This document shows positions 11,971 to 22,092 of a stretch of DNA of 64,000 nucleotides, in pieces. The stretch is from Streptomyces radiopugnans (GTDB taxonomy: Bacteria; Actinomycetota; Actinomycetes; Streptomycetales; Streptomycetaceae). The notes below the pieces were generated by a model. The model was not told the DNA's origin and made no database searches. It saw nothing but the letters and a program-made list of their open reading frames with translations. The stretch spans positions 868,001 to 932,000 of the forward strand of contig NZ_FOET01000001.1 in NCBI RefSeq assembly GCF_900110735.1. Reading direction: 5' to 3'. The position numbers and the translations under genes are program-made. Each line of letters starts with the position of its first letter. Position 1 is the first letter of the stretch.

Positions 11971-13520
11971 ACGCCCCAGGCCCCGCGGGCCCCGCCGGCA
12001 CCGTCCCGGCCGCCAGCCCCGGCCCGGAGACCTTCCGCACGCTCGCCAAGGACCGCCGCGTCATCCCGGTCACCCGGCGCCTGCTCGCCGACGGCGACAC
12101 CCCCATCGCGCTGTACCGCAAACTCGCCGCCGAACGCCCCGGGACCTTCCTGCTGGAGTCCGCGGAGAACGGCCGCACCTGGTCGCGCTACTCCTTCGTC
12201 GGCGTGCGCACCTCCGCCACGCTCACCGTCCGCGACGGCAGGGCCCACTGGCTGGGCGCCCCGCCGGTCGGCGTCCCCGCCGACGGGGATCCGCTGGACG
12301 TCCTGCGCGCCACAGTCGAGGCCCTGCACACCCCGCGCGACCTGCACCGCGACGCGGACCTGCCGCCCTTCACCGGCGGCATGGTCGGCTACCTCGGCTA
12401 CGACATCGTGCGGCGCCTGGAGCGCATCGGCGACAGCACCCGCGACGATCTGGGGCTGCCCGAGCTGACCATGATGCTCACCTCCGACCTCGCGGTCCTC
12501 GACCACCGCGACGGCACGGTGCTGCTGATCGCCAACGCCATCAACCACAACGACCTCGACACCGGAGTGGACGAGGCCTACGCCGACGCCGTGCGCCGCC
12601 TGGACACCATGGCCGCCGACCTGGCCCGGCCCGCGCCCGCCAGGGCCGCCCCGCTGCCGGCGCCCGAGCTGCCCGAGTACACGGCCCTGTGGGGCGGGGC
12701 GGCCTACCGGGAGGCCGTGGAGGTGGTCAAGGAGCGCATCCGCGCGGGCGAGGCGTTCCAGGTGGTGCCCTCGCAGCGCTTCCAGGCGCCCTGCCCGGCG
12801 AGCGCGCTGGACGTCTACCGAGTGCTGCGCGCCACCAACCCCAGCCCGTACATGTACCTGCTGCGCCTGGACGGCTTCGACGTCGTCGGCTCCAGCCCCG
12901 AGGCCCTGGTGAAGGTCGAGGACGGGCACGCGATGATGCACCCCATCGCCGGGACCCGCCCGCGCGGCGCGACCCCGCAGGAGGACGCGGCCCTGGCCGA
13001 GGAGCTGCTGGCCGACCCCAAGGAGCGCGCCGAGCACCTGATGCTCGTCGACCTGGGCCGCAACGACCTGGGCCGGGTCTGCGAGCCCGGCAGCGTCGAG
13101 GTCGTGGACTTCATGTCCGTCGAGCGCTACAGCCATGTGATGCACATCGTCTCCACGGTCACCGGGCGGCTGGCGAAGGACCGCACCGCCTTCGACGCGC
13201 TCACCGCCTGCTTCCCGGCCGGCACGCTCTCCGGCGCGCCCAAGCCGCGCGCGATGCAGATCATCGAGGAACTGGAGCCGACCCGGCGCGGTCTGTACGG
13301 CGGCTGCGTGGGCTATCTGGACTTCGCGGGAGACGCCGACACCGCCATCGCCATCCGCACCGCGCTGCTGCGCGACGGGACGGCGTACGTCCAGGCGGGC
13401 GCCGGGGTGGTGGCCGACTCCGACCCGGCGGCGGAGGACGCCGAGTGCCGCAACAAGGCCGCGGCGGTGCTCAGGGCGGTGCACACCGCCGGGCGGCTCG
13501 GCGGTAGCGTGGTGGAGTGA
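11967..13520 (+). CDS. trpE: Anthranilate synthase component I
   Basis: A 517-residue chorismate-using enzyme that makes anthranilate with ammonia from a TrpG partner (not in this window). The C-terminal catalytic half has [59 protein letters not shown] and [12 protein letters not shown]. The N-terminal part, [19 protein letters not shown], contains the LLES element that forms the tryptophan feedback site in the family. It is not fused to a glutaminase domain. The GTG of the next gene overlaps its stop. Confidence 0.95.
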   Translation: MNAPGPAGPAGTVPAASPGPETFRTLAKDRRVIPVTRRLLADGDTPIALYRKLAAERPGTFLLESAENGRTWSRYSFVGVRTSATLTVRDGRAHWLGAPPVGVPADGDPLDVLRATVEALHTPRDLHRDADLPPFTGGMVGYLGYDIVRRLERIGDSTRDDLGLPELTMMLTSDLAVLDHRDGTVLLIANAINHNDLDTGVDEAYADAVRRLDTMAADLARPAPARAAPLPAPELPEYTALWGGAAYREAVEVVKERIRAGEAFQVVPSQRFQAPCPASALDVYRVLRATNPSPYMYLLRLDGFDVVGSSPEALVKVEDGHAMMHPIAGTRPRGATPQEDAALAEELLADPKERAEHLMLVDLGRNDLGRVCEPGSVEVVDFMSVERYSHVMHIVSTVTGRLAKDRTAFDALTACFPAGTLSGAPKPRAMQIIEELEPTRRGLYGGCVGYLDFAGDADTAIAIRTALLRDGTAYVQAGAGVVADSDPAAEDAECRNKAAAVLRAVHTAGRLGGSVVE

Positions 13521-14236
13521 TTTCCCCGCACACGCCCCCTTCCTCCCCCGAACCCGCCCCCCGCTCCGCGGAGTCCCGGGAGGCCGGCGCCTCCCGGGAG
13601 GCCGAGGCCCCCGAGGTGCCCGCCGCCCCGGGGGCGCGGCGCGCGCTGGGCGCCGCGCTGACCGTCGGCGCGCTGGGCGCAGCCGCGGTGCTCGTGGCCG
13701 CCGGGCAGGTCTGGGGCGAGGGCACCGCGGTCCTGGCCCGGGGCGAGGTGCCGGTCCGGGTCGAGGGCGGCGAGGTGACCGGACTGCCCAGCGCCCTGGC
13801 GCTGGTCGGCCTGGCCGCGCTGGTCGCCGTCTTCGCCGTGCGCCGCACCGGCCGCACGCTGGTCGCCGCTCTGCTGGCCCTGTGCGGCGCGGGCACCGTC
13901 GCCGCCGCCCTCGGGGGAGCGGGCGACCGGAGCGCGCTGGAGGCGAAGGCGGCCGAGGCCAGCGGACTGACCCGGGGCGCGGTCGAGGCCGTCTCCTTCG
14001 GCCCGTGGCCCTACGTCGCGGCCCTGGGCGGCGCGGCGCTGCTGGCCGCCGGGCTGCTGGCGCTGCGCCACGGGAGCCGCTGGCCCGCGATGTCGGGCCG
14101 CCACGAGCGCGCGGACGGCGCCGCAGCGGCCCGGGGCCGTCGCGCCGCCCCCGACCCGGACCGCCCCGAGGAGCTGTGGAAGGCCCTGGACCGCGGAGAG
14201 GACCCCACCACCGGGAGCGGCGGAAACCGGTCCTGA
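13517..14236 (+). CDS. TIGR02234 trp-region conserved membrane protein
   Basis: A 239-residue protein that overlaps the trpE stop (GTGA). It has four hydrophobic segments: [54 protein letters not shown] and [19 protein letters not shown]. This is the arrangement of the TIGR02234 family, which is found beside tryptophan genes in actinobacteria. The C-terminal ~60 residues are charged and probably cytoplasmic, and the N-terminal 40 residues are Pro/Glu-rich. Position and overlap suggest co-expression with trpE. Function unknown. Confidence 0.83.
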   Translation: MISPHTPPSSPEPAPRSAESREAGASREAEAPEVPAAPGARRALGAALTVGALGAAAVLVAAGQVWGEGTAVLARGEVPVRVEGGEVTGLPSALALVGLAALVAVFAVRRTGRTLVAALLALCGAGTVAAALGGAGDRSALEAKAAEASGLTRGAVEAVSFGPWPYVAALGGAALLAAGLLALRHGSRWPAMSGRHERADGAAAARGRRAAPDPDRPEELWKALDRGEDPTTGSGGNRS

Positions 14237-14284
14237 CACAATGGCTGGTGAGCGAGCCCAGATCGGACCTACGAGGAGCACTCA

Positions 14285-14527
14285 ATGGCGGGCAACAACC
14301 ACGGACACACCCCTGCCGCCTGGACCGGCGTCACCATCGCGTTCATCGGCTTCTGCGTGGCCTCGGCCTTCACCGTGATGGCCGAACCGGTGGGGTTCTG
14401 GATCGGTGTGGCCATCACCCTCCTCGGCGGCGTCGTCGGCCTGGTCATGCGCTCGATGGGCATGGGCCAGCCCGAGGAGTCGCAGGGCCGCCGTCTGGAC
14501 CAGTCCAAGGAGCGGGTGGGGGCCTGA
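14285..14527 (+). CDS. HGxxPAAW-family small membrane protein
   Basis: An 80-residue protein that starts [20 protein letters not shown] and so carries the HGxxPAAW signature. Two transmembrane helices follow ([18 protein letters not shown] and [20 protein letters not shown]), then a short charged tail. A ribosome site (GAGGAGC) precedes the ATG. It is 48 bp after the TIGR02234 gene and is a regular companion of trp genes in Streptomyces. No molecular function is known. Confidence 0.82.
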   Translation: MAGNNHGHTPAAWTGVTIAFIGFCVASAFTVMAEPVGFWIGVAITLLGGVVGLVMRSMGMGQPEESQGRRLDQSKERVGA

Positions 14528-14763
14528 CGGGGCCGCCCCGGGCGGCTCACCCCGGCGCGGTGCCGGCGAGGCGGCACCGCGCTCTTCCGCGTCCGGGCCC
14601 CTCCGGGACACGGCACGGCGATACCGCCCGGTATATGGGACCGGGCCGCCCGGATGCGGGTTCCGCCTCCCGGGCCGGATACCATCGCAGTGCGCGACCG
14701 CGTGTCCAGACAAGCCCCGCGCCCGCCGCAGGGCCCGAGCCAGCCAGGAAGGGGGCCGCTCGC

Positions 14764-15570
14764 GTGAGTGTGCTCGACGAGATCATCGACGGGGTCCGCG
14801 CCGACCTCGCCGAGCGGCAGGCGCGTGTGGGCCTCGACGAGCTCAAGGAGCGCGCGGCCCGCGCGCCGCGCCCGCGCGACGGCGTGGCGGCCCTCAAGGG
14901 CGAGAGCGTCAAGGTCATCTGCGAGGTCAAGCGGTCCAGCCCCTCCAAGGGGGCGCTGGCGGCCATCGCCGACCCGGCCGGCCTCGCCGCCGACTACGAG
15001 GCCGGCGGCGCCGCGGTCATCTCGGTGCTGACCGAGCAGCGGCGCTTCGGAGGCTCGCTGGCCGATCTGGAGGCGGTACGCGGGCGGGTGGACATCCCCG
15101 TACTGCGCAAGGACTTCATCGTCACCTCCTACCAGCTGTGGGAGGCCCGGGCCCACGGCGCCGACCTCGCCCTGCTGATCGTCGCCGCGCTCGACCAGGA
15201 CGCGCTGGTGTCCCTGGTGGAGCGGGCCGAGTCCATCGGGCTGACCCCGCTGGTCGAGGTGCACGACGAGGAGGAGGTCGAGCGCGCGGTGGACGCCGGG
15301 GCCAAGGTCATCGGAGTGAACGCGCGCAACCTCAAGACCCTGGAGGTCGACCGCGGCACCTTCGCCCGGGTCGCCCCCGAGATCCCCGAGGGCGTGGTGA
15401 GGATCGCCGAGTCGGGCGTGCGCGGCCCGCACGACCTGATCGCCTACGCCAACGAGGGCGCCGACGCGGTGCTCGTCGGCGAGTCCCTGGTCACCGGCAA
15501 GGACCCGAGGACGGCCGTCGCCGACCTGGTCGCCGCCGGCGCCCACCCCGCCCTGCGGCACGGGAACTGA
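14764..15570 (+). CDS. trpC: Indole-3-glycerol phosphate synthase
   Basis: A 268-residue (beta/alpha)8 enzyme that closes the indole ring from CdRP. Motifs include the catalytic-lysine strand [85 protein letters not shown] and AESGV. There is no fused TrpF. The GTG at 14764, preceded by AGGAAGGG, was chosen because it gives the family N-terminus [20 protein letters not shown] ~236-bp gap upstream separates it from the hisI-trpE group, so it may have its own promoter. Confidence 0.95.
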   Translation: MSVLDEIIDGVRADLAERQARVGLDELKERAARAPRPRDGVAALKGESVKVICEVKRSSPSKGALAAIADPAGLAADYEAGGAAVISVLTEQRRFGGSLADLEAVRGRVDIPVLRKDFIVTSYQLWEARAHGADLALLIVAALDQDALVSLVERAESIGLTPLVEVHDEEEVERAVDAGAKVIGVNARNLKTLEVDRGTFARVAPEIPEGVVRIAESGVRGPHDLIAYANEGADAVLVGESLVTGKDPRTAVADLVAAGAHPALRHGN

Positions 15571-15586
15571 GACGGGAACGACCGCG

Positions 15587-15739
15587 ATGGCCCTGTCCGC
15601 CCGTCTCGCCCCCGGCTGCCGCCCCCGCGGCTGCCGCGCGCCCGCGCGCCGGGTGCTGGGGCGGCGGGTGCGCTACCACATCGGCTGCGAGCCGGGTCAG
15701 ATCAACGGCAGGCGATGGCCTGACCGGGCCGGGGGCTGA
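15587..15739 (+). CDS. trpM: Tryptophan biosynthesis modulator, small basic protein
   Basis: A 50-residue open frame from ATG 15587 to TGA 15739, between trpC and trpB. The product is strongly basic and its second half, RRVLGRRVRYHIGCEPGQIN followed by GRRWP, matches the conserved core of TrpM from Streptomyces. There, a small protein encoded at the same place modulates tryptophan synthesis and differentiation. GGGAACG before the start is a weak ribosome site. Identification rests on my memory of the TrpM core plus position. It begins 17 bp after the trpC stop. Confidence 0.8.
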   Translation: MALSARLAPGCRPRGCRAPARRVLGRRVRYHIGCEPGQINGRRWPDRAGG

Positions 15740-15902
15740 ACGGGCGCAGGCCCGCCCCGGCCGCGCCCCGCCGGGCCGCCGACGGCCGCAGGCCGCGCGC
15801 CCGCCCCGGCCACCCGCCGCACCCGCCCTCCGGGCCGGTGCGGTCCGCCGTTCCCTCTGACCACCCTTCCTGGGGCATGCGCCCCGACAAGGAGCACGTC
15901 GG

Positions 15903-17152
<1,250 letters not shown>

Positions 17153-17153
<1 letters not shown>

Positions 17154-17971
17154 TGGCGGGCCGTGCGGAACTGCTGGGACGCGTCCTGGCACAGGCCAAG
17201 GACGAGGGACGGGCCGCGCTGGTGGGCTACCTGCCCGCGGGCTTCCCCACCGTGGACGGCGGCATCGCCGCCTGCACCGCCCTGCTGGAGGGCGGCTGCG
17301 ACATCGTCGAGGTCGGGCTGCCGCACAGCGACCCGGTGCTGGACGGGCCGGTCATCCAGACCGCCGACGACATCGCCCTGCGCGGCGGGGTGCGCATCGC
17401 GGACGTGCTGCGCACCGTGCGCGAGACGCACACCGCCACCGGTGCGCCGGTGCTGTGCATGACGTACTGGAACCCCGTCGACCGCTACGGCGCCGAGCGC
17501 TTCGCCGCCGAGCTGGCCGAGGCGGGCGGCGCCGGCTGCATCCTGCCCGACCTGCCGGTCGAGGAGTCCGAGGCGTGGCGCAAGGCCGCCGAGCAGCACG
17601 GCCTGGCGACCGTCTTCGTGGTGGCCCCCAGCAGCCGCGACGAACGGCTGGCCAGGATCACCGAGGCCGGCAGCGGCTTCGTCTACGCGGCCTCCCTGAT
17701 GGGCGTCACCGGCACCCGCGAGTCGGTGGGGCGGGAGGCGGAGGAGCTGGTGCGCCGCACCCGCGCCACCACCGACCTGCCGGTCTGCGTCGGGCTGGGC
17801 GTCTCGAACGCGGGGCAGGCCGCTGAGGTGGCCGCCTTCGCGGACGGCGTCATCGTCGGCTCGGCCTTCGTCAAGCGGCTGCTGGACCACGAGGGCGACC
17901 CGGAGGCCGGCCTGGCCGCGGTCCGCGAACTCGCCGGCGAACTGGCCGAGGGCGTACGGCACCGCGGCTGA
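17153..17971 (+). CDS. trpA: Tryptophan synthase alpha subunit
   Basis: A 272-residue barrel that cleaves indole-3-glycerol phosphate and channels indole to TrpB. The catalytic acids are Glu53 and Asp64 within CDIVEVGLPHSDPVLDGP. Other motifs are LVGYLPAGFPT, MTYWNPVDRYG, DLPVEES and YAASLMGVTGTR. The substitution of H for Y/F in LPHSDP is within family variation. The ATG shares one base with the trpB stop (TGATG). Confidence 0.95.
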
Positions 17972-17999
17972 GCGGGGCCGAAGGCGAAGGGCACGAACA

Positions 18000-18044
18000 C
18001 GGGCCCGGGGGCGTACGGCGAACGGCCGTGCGTCTCCGGGCCCG
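18000..18044. terminator. Long hairpin after trpA, shared with the converging symporter operon
   Basis: A nine-base perfect outer stem (CGGGCCCGG / CCGGGCCCG) continues inward with Watson-Crick and a few G-U pairs to a small loop near 18020-18024, giving a stem of about 20 bp. It lies 29 bp after the trpA stop and 87 bp after the stop of the converging symporter gene. It is likely a bidirectional terminator. Confidence 0.6.
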
Positions 18045-18130
18045 CGGCGTACGGGACACCGGTGCTCCAGCGCCCGCGCGCCCCGTGCCCGCGGCGCCCG
18101 CGTGTCCCGTCCTCAGGCCCGTCAGGCCCG

Positions 18131-19603
18131 TCAGGGAGCGTGCAGCCGCAGCACGGCACGCTCGGACCAGTCGGCCGGAACGCCGCGCAGCGAGACCGCG
18201 ATCATCGTGAGGAACGCCAGCGGAACGGTCCAGGCGGCGGGCTGGGCCAGCAGTACGGTCAGCCAGGCCGACGACGGCTGCATGACGGCGGACAGCACCG
18301 CGGCCCCCGTCGCCGTGACCACCCCGGTGGCCAGCCCGGCCGCCGCGCCCGCGACCGTCAGCCTCGTCCACCAGATGCCCAGCACCAGCAGCGGGCAGAA
18401 CGTGGACGCCGCCACCGCGAACGCCCAGCCGACCACCACGTTGATGTCCAGGTGCGCGGCCGGCAGCGACAGCAGCACCGCCACGAGCGCCCCCGCCGCC
18501 ACCGCCAGCCGCAGCCTGGTCACCCCGCCGCCGAACAGGTCGTGGGAGAGCCCGCCGGCCAGGGCCAGCAGCAGCCCGGAGGAGGTGGACAGGAACGCGG
18601 CGAACGCGCCGGTGGCCACCAGCGCCGTCAGCACGCTCCCCAGTGTCCCCGGCACGGCCGCCCCCGGCAGGACGACGGAGACGGTGTCGGTGGCGTTGCT
18701 GTGCACCAGGTGCGGGGTCAGCACCCGCCCCAGCAGCCCGTAGACCGCCGGGAACAGGTAGAACAGGCCCAGCAGGCCGATCACCAGCACGGCCACCCGC
18801 CGGGCGGCCCGGGCGGTGGGGCTGGTGTGGAAGCGCATGATCACGTGGGGCAGTCCGATGGCGCCCAGCGTGGTGGCCAGCAGCACCGACCAGGTGGACA
18901 GCAGCGGCAGCCCCGCCCCCTGGATGTCGATCAGCGGGCGGGTCCAATCCTCGGCGGCCGCTCCCGTCTCCCGGACCGGGCGCAGCGCGTCGGCCCGCGT
19001 CTCCGCGCCGACGTGCACGATCAGGTAGATCGCCGGCACGGCGATGAAGGCCAGCTTGACCAGGTAGTGGAACGCCTGGACGTAGGTGGCCGACCGCATG
19101 CCGCCCACCGCGATCGACGCGCTCACCACCAGCCCGGCCAGCACCACGCCCACCCAGTAGGGAGTGCCGCTGACCAGGCTCAGGACCACCCCGGCGCCCT
19201 TGAACTGCGGCACCAGGTAGAGCCACATGATCACCAGCACGATCACCCCGCACAGCTTGCGGATCGCGGGCGAGCCCAGCCGGTACTCGGCGAAGTCGGG
19301 CACGGTGAACGCCCCCGAGCGCCGCATCGGCCCGGCCACCAGCGCCACCACCGCGACGTACCCGGCGGTGAAGCCGACGGCGTACCACATCGCCCCGATG
19401 CCGTCCTTGAGCATCAGCCCGGCCAGACCGAGCACCGAGGCGGCCGACACGTACTCCCCGGCGATCGCCATGGCGTTCCAGCCGGGGGCGATACGGCGGG
19501 AGGCGACGAGGAAGTCCGGGCTGGTGCGGGCCGCGTGGACGCCGTACAGGCCGATGACCAGGCTGGCGGTCAGCACCAGGCCGATCGCGGTCACGGCGGT
19601 CAC
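18131..19603 (-). CDS. Sodium:solute symporter (SSS family, acetate-type), downstream of two-component genes
   Basis: A 490-residue polytopic membrane protein with about 13 hydrophobic helices. It carries family regions NAMAIAGEYVSAASVLG, GMRSATYVQAFHYLVK, TTLGAIGLPHVIMRFHT and ATGAFAAFLSTSSGLLLALAGGLSHDLF. Relatives co-transport Na+ or H+ with acetate, pyruvate or other monocarboxylates; the substrate here is inferred. It is the last of four genes joined by four-base overlaps (kinase, regulator, small membrane protein, symporter). A second related symporter is encoded at 22093-23793. Confidence 0.88.
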   Translation of the reverse strand: MTAVTAIGLVLTASLVIGLYGVHAARTSPDFLVASRRIAPGWNAMAIAGEYVSAASVLGLAGLMLKDGIGAMWYAVGFTAGYVAVVALVAGPMRRSGAFTVPDFAEYRLGSPAIRKLCGVIVLVIMWLYLVPQFKGAGVVLSLVSGTPYWVGVVLAGLVVSASIAVGGMRSATYVQAFHYLVKLAFIAVPAIYLIVHVGAETRADALRPVRETGAAAEDWTRPLIDIQGAGLPLLSTWSVLLATTLGAIGLPHVIMRFHTSPTARAARRVAVLVIGLLGLFYLFPAVYGLLGRVLTPHLVHSNATDTVSVVLPGAAVPGTLGSVLTALVATGAFAAFLSTSSGLLLALAGGLSHDLFGGGVTRLRLAVAAGALVAVLLSLPAAHLDINVVVGWAFAVAASTFCPLLVLGIWWTRLTVAGAAAGLATGVVTATGAAVLSAVMQPSSAWLTVLLAQPAAWTVPLAFLTMIAVSLRGVPADWSERAVLRLHAP

Positions 19604-20025
19604 GGGCCGCCCCCGGCGCCCTCACCGGCCTCCGCGTCCGTACCCGCGCCCGCGGGGCTCTCCGCCCGCTCGGCGCGGCGCACATGGCACAGGGCGAGCA
19701 GCAGCAGCACCGGGTAGGTGGCCACCACCAGCACCAGCCACGACACCGGCACGCCCGCCACGGCGAGCCGGTCCAGCACCGGCAGCGCCGCGATCGTCCC
19801 GCTGGAACCGAACAGCACCGCCCCCAGCAGGGCCACGGTCCGCAGCGCGGTGCGGCGCTGCGCGGCGAACACGGCACGGGCGGCCTCGGCGTCGGCCGGC
19901 GCGGGCAGCGGCAGCAGCTGCGGATGGCGGCGGTGCCCGCGCGCCAGGGCGATACGGGTCTGCGGGCTGGTGACCTTCACCCGGCGCGGACCGCCGAGCT
20001 GGTTCCCCTTGACCGGGCTCTTCAC
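19600..20025 (-). CDS. Small two-helix membrane protein partnering the symporter (DUF485-like)
   Basis: A 141-residue protein with a basic N-terminal half and two hydrophobic helices (TVALLGAVLFGSSGTIAAL and VSWLVLVVATYPVLLLLAL). A charged, Ala/Gly-rich C-terminus follows. Size, two helices and position directly before an SSS symporter mirror the DUF485 proteins that accompany acetate permeases, but the sequence is divergent and the assignment is by analogy. The GTG start overlaps the regulator stop, and its own stop overlaps the symporter GTG. Confidence 0.65.
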   Translation of the reverse strand: MKSPVKGNQLGGPRRVKVTSPQTRIALARGHRRHPQLLPLPAPADAEAARAVFAAQRRTALRTVALLGAVLFGSSGTIAALPVLDRLAVAGVPVSWLVLVVATYPVLLLLALCHVRRAERAESPAGAGTDAEAGEGAGGGP

Positions 20026-20807
20026 CGGGCCGCCCTGCCCAGCCGGCCGCTGCGCGCCGCCTCCAGCAACTGCTCCTTCAGGCTCCGGGCATGGCGGCGG
20101 CTGACCGGCACGTCACCGGCCGGAGTGCACGCCACCAGCCCCGACGAACTGGTGACACGCAGGTCGTGGACCCAGCCGACGGCCACCAGATAGCCGCGGT
20201 GCACCCGCACGAAGCCCGCCGGAGCCCATATCTCCTCCAGATACGACAGCGACAGCCGGATCAGGTGCGTGCCCTGCTCGGTGTGCAGCCGTATGTAGTC
20301 GCCGTGGGCCTCGACGAACTGGACTTCGTCGCGCCGTACGAACACCGTCCGGCGGCCGTGGTCGATCTGGACGACCGCCAGCTCGTCGCGCGGCTCCCGG
20401 GTGTCCGTGCCGCCGGACGACGCGGCCCGCCGCGTGGTGCCGATCCGGGCCACCGACTCGGCCAGCCGCTCGGGCCGGACGGGCTTGAGCAGGTAGTCCA
20501 CGGCCCCGATGCCGAACGCCTCGATGGCGTGGGACTCCGAGGCGGTGACGAAGACGATGGAGGGCGGCGCCGAGAGCCGGCTGATGACCCGGGCCACGTC
20601 CATGCCGTCCAGACCCGGCATGGAGATGTCCAGGAAGACGGCGTCGAAGGCGGTCGCCCCCATGAGCTGCACCGCCCGGGCGCCGCTCTCGGCGGCGTAC
20701 ACCTCGCCGACCTCGGGGATGTCCGAGAGGAGGTCGGCGAGCTCCTCGCGGGTGGAGGCCTCGTCCTCGACGACGAGGACCTGAAGGGCCCGCGGCGCGC
20801 TGCTCAT
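20022..20807 (-). CDS. LytTR-type response regulator
   Basis: A 261-residue two-domain regulator. The receiver domain (residues ~8-125) has the acidic pair in VVEDE, the phosphorylated Asp60 in VFLDISMPGLDG, and the Lys in VDYLLKPVRPERL. A linker leads to a LytTR DNA-binding domain (~150-255) with VQFVEAHGDYIRLHTEQGTH, LEEIWAPAGFVRVHRGYLV and PVSRRHARSLKE. LytTR domains bind pairs of direct repeats of about nine bases, spaced so that a period is about 21-22 bp. The ATG overlaps the kinase stop. Candidate target sites lie at 24292-24366, upstream of the other symporter operon. Confidence 0.92.
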   Translation of the reverse strand: MSSAPRALQVLVVEDEASTREELADLLSDIPEVGEVYAAESGARAVQLMGATAFDAVFLDISMPGLDGMDVARVISRLSAPPSIVFVTASESHAIEAFGIGAVDYLLKPVRPERLAESVARIGTTRRAASSGGTDTREPRDELAVVQIDHGRRTVFVRRDEVQFVEAHGDYIRLHTEQGTHLIRLSLSYLEEIWAPAGFVRVHRGYLVAVGWVHDLRVTSSSGLVACTPAGDVPVSRRHARSLKEQLLEAARSGRLGRAAR

Positions 20808-21910
20808 TCCGTAACCACTCCTCGCATGAATCGCGGCACCCTGATCGTCACCTTGGTGCCGTTGCCGGGCGCGGTCTCGATGACGAGGCCGTACTCCGGG
20901 CCGTACACGGTGCGCAGCCGCCGGTCCACGTTGGCCAGACCGACGTTCTTCGCGGGAGGGCCGACTCCGGCGAGGATCGCCCGTGCGAGTTCCGGCTCCA
21001 TGCCCACGCCGTCGTCCTCGATCTCGATGACGCACAGCGGGCCCTCGCCGAACCCCGAGACGCCGATGTGTCCGGGTCCGGCCTTCTTCTCCAGACCGTG
21101 GCGCACGGCATTTTCCACTATGGGCTGGACGACGAGGAAGGGGATGGCGACGGGAAGAATCTCCGGCGCCATCCGGACGGTGATCTCCATCCGGTCGTCG
21201 AACCGGGCGCGCTGCAGCTCCAGGTAGGTCTGGGTGGCCTGGAGCTCGTCGGCGACCGTCACATAGTCGCCGGCCGTGGAGAAGCTGTAGCGCAGGTAGT
21301 CGGCGAAGTCGGTGAGCAGACGGCGGGCGCGGCCGGGATCGGTGCGGATGTGCGCGGCGATGACGGCCAGGGAGTTGTGGACGAAGTGCGGGGATATCTG
21401 GGCCCGCAGGGTGCGCAGGTCCGCCGCCGCGATCCGGGCGCGGGCGCTGCGCAGCGCGGTGTGGTCCAGCGCCTGCGACACCAGCTCGGCCACCTCGGCG
21501 GCCTCCGCCTCGTCCAGCGCCCGCCCGTCCGCGGAACCGCTGACCACCAGGCAGCCCGTCAGCTCGTCCGCCACCAGCAGCGGGGCCGCGCACAGCGGGG
21601 GCTTGCGGAAGACGGTGCCGTGCTCGTACACCTGGGCGAGCACCGCGTCCAGGTCGGTGCCCTGCGGCAGCGCGCCGTGCCGGGCGACGGGCCCGTCGAG
21701 ATCGGCGAGCACCACGGCGTCGGCGCCCACCAGCCGCCGGATGCGGCGGGTCGCGGCCAGGGTCCGGCTGCCGTGCAGACCGTCCTGGAGGTCCGCGCCG
21801 ATCAGCCGCACCTCCCGCAGGACGCCCATGGTCTCGGGCAGGCCGGATCCGGCCGGGCCTCCCCGGCCCGCCCGCCCGCGGCGGGCGCCGATCCACGATC
21901 TCCTGGCCAC
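20804..21910 (-). CDS. LytS-type sensor histidine kinase without membrane segments
   Basis: A 368-residue kinase. A GAF-like sensory region (residues ~50-145) is followed by a His_kinase (PF06580) dimerisation segment with the phospho-acceptor His175 in LRAQISPHFVHNSLAVIAAH. An HATPase domain follows with PFLVVQPIVENAVRHGLE, IEDDGVGM and VGLANVDRRLR. No transmembrane helix is present, so it probably senses a cytoplasmic signal. I chose the GTG at 21910; a -10-like TATACG lies eight bases upstream and there is no ribosome site, consistent with a leaderless message. First gene of the four-gene operon. Confidence 0.87.
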   Translation of the reverse strand: MARRSWIGARRGRAGRGGPAGSGLPETMGVLREVRLIGADLQDGLHGSRTLAATRRIRRLVGADAVVLADLDGPVARHGALPQGTDLDAVLAQVYEHGTVFRKPPLCAAPLLVADELTGCLVVSGSADGRALDEAEAAEVAELVSQALDHTALRSARARIAAADLRTLRAQISPHFVHNSLAVIAAHIRTDPGRARRLLTDFADYLRYSFSTAGDYVTVADELQATQTYLELQRARFDDRMEITVRMAPEILPVAIPFLVVQPIVENAVRHGLEKKAGPGHIGVSGFGEGPLCVIEIEDDGVGMEPELARAILAGVGPPAKNVGLANVDRRLRTVYGPEYGLVIETAPGNGTKVTIRVPRFMRGVVTE

Positions 21911-21943
21911 GGTGCGACCGTATAACGAGACAAAAGGACCTGG

Positions 21944-21974
21944 GGAGTCCTTCGAACGCGGTTCGAAGGACTCC
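21944..21974. terminator. Perfect 14-bp hairpin between symporter and kinase genes
   Basis: GGAGTCCTTCGAAC (21944-21957) and its exact complement at 21961-21974 are separated by three bases. On the minus strand it follows the first symporter's stop by about 119 bp and is trailed by CCTTTTGTC, which suits a terminator. It also sits 34 bp upstream of the kinase start, so an operator role is possible. Both readings are inference. Confidence 0.6.
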
Positions 21975-22092
21975 GCAGGGGCCCGGTGGCGGGACCGGCG
22001 CCATACGTGGGGGGTCACGCCGGAGAGAAGCACCCGCCACCGGGGGCCCGGGGGCCCGCCCGGGGGGTCGGCGGGCCCGGTCCGGGGCGCGG

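Noticed and set aside
14528..14763. Trp attenuator or leader peptide upstream of trpC
   Set aside because: No short open frame with adjacent Trp codons and no terminator/antiterminator pair was found.
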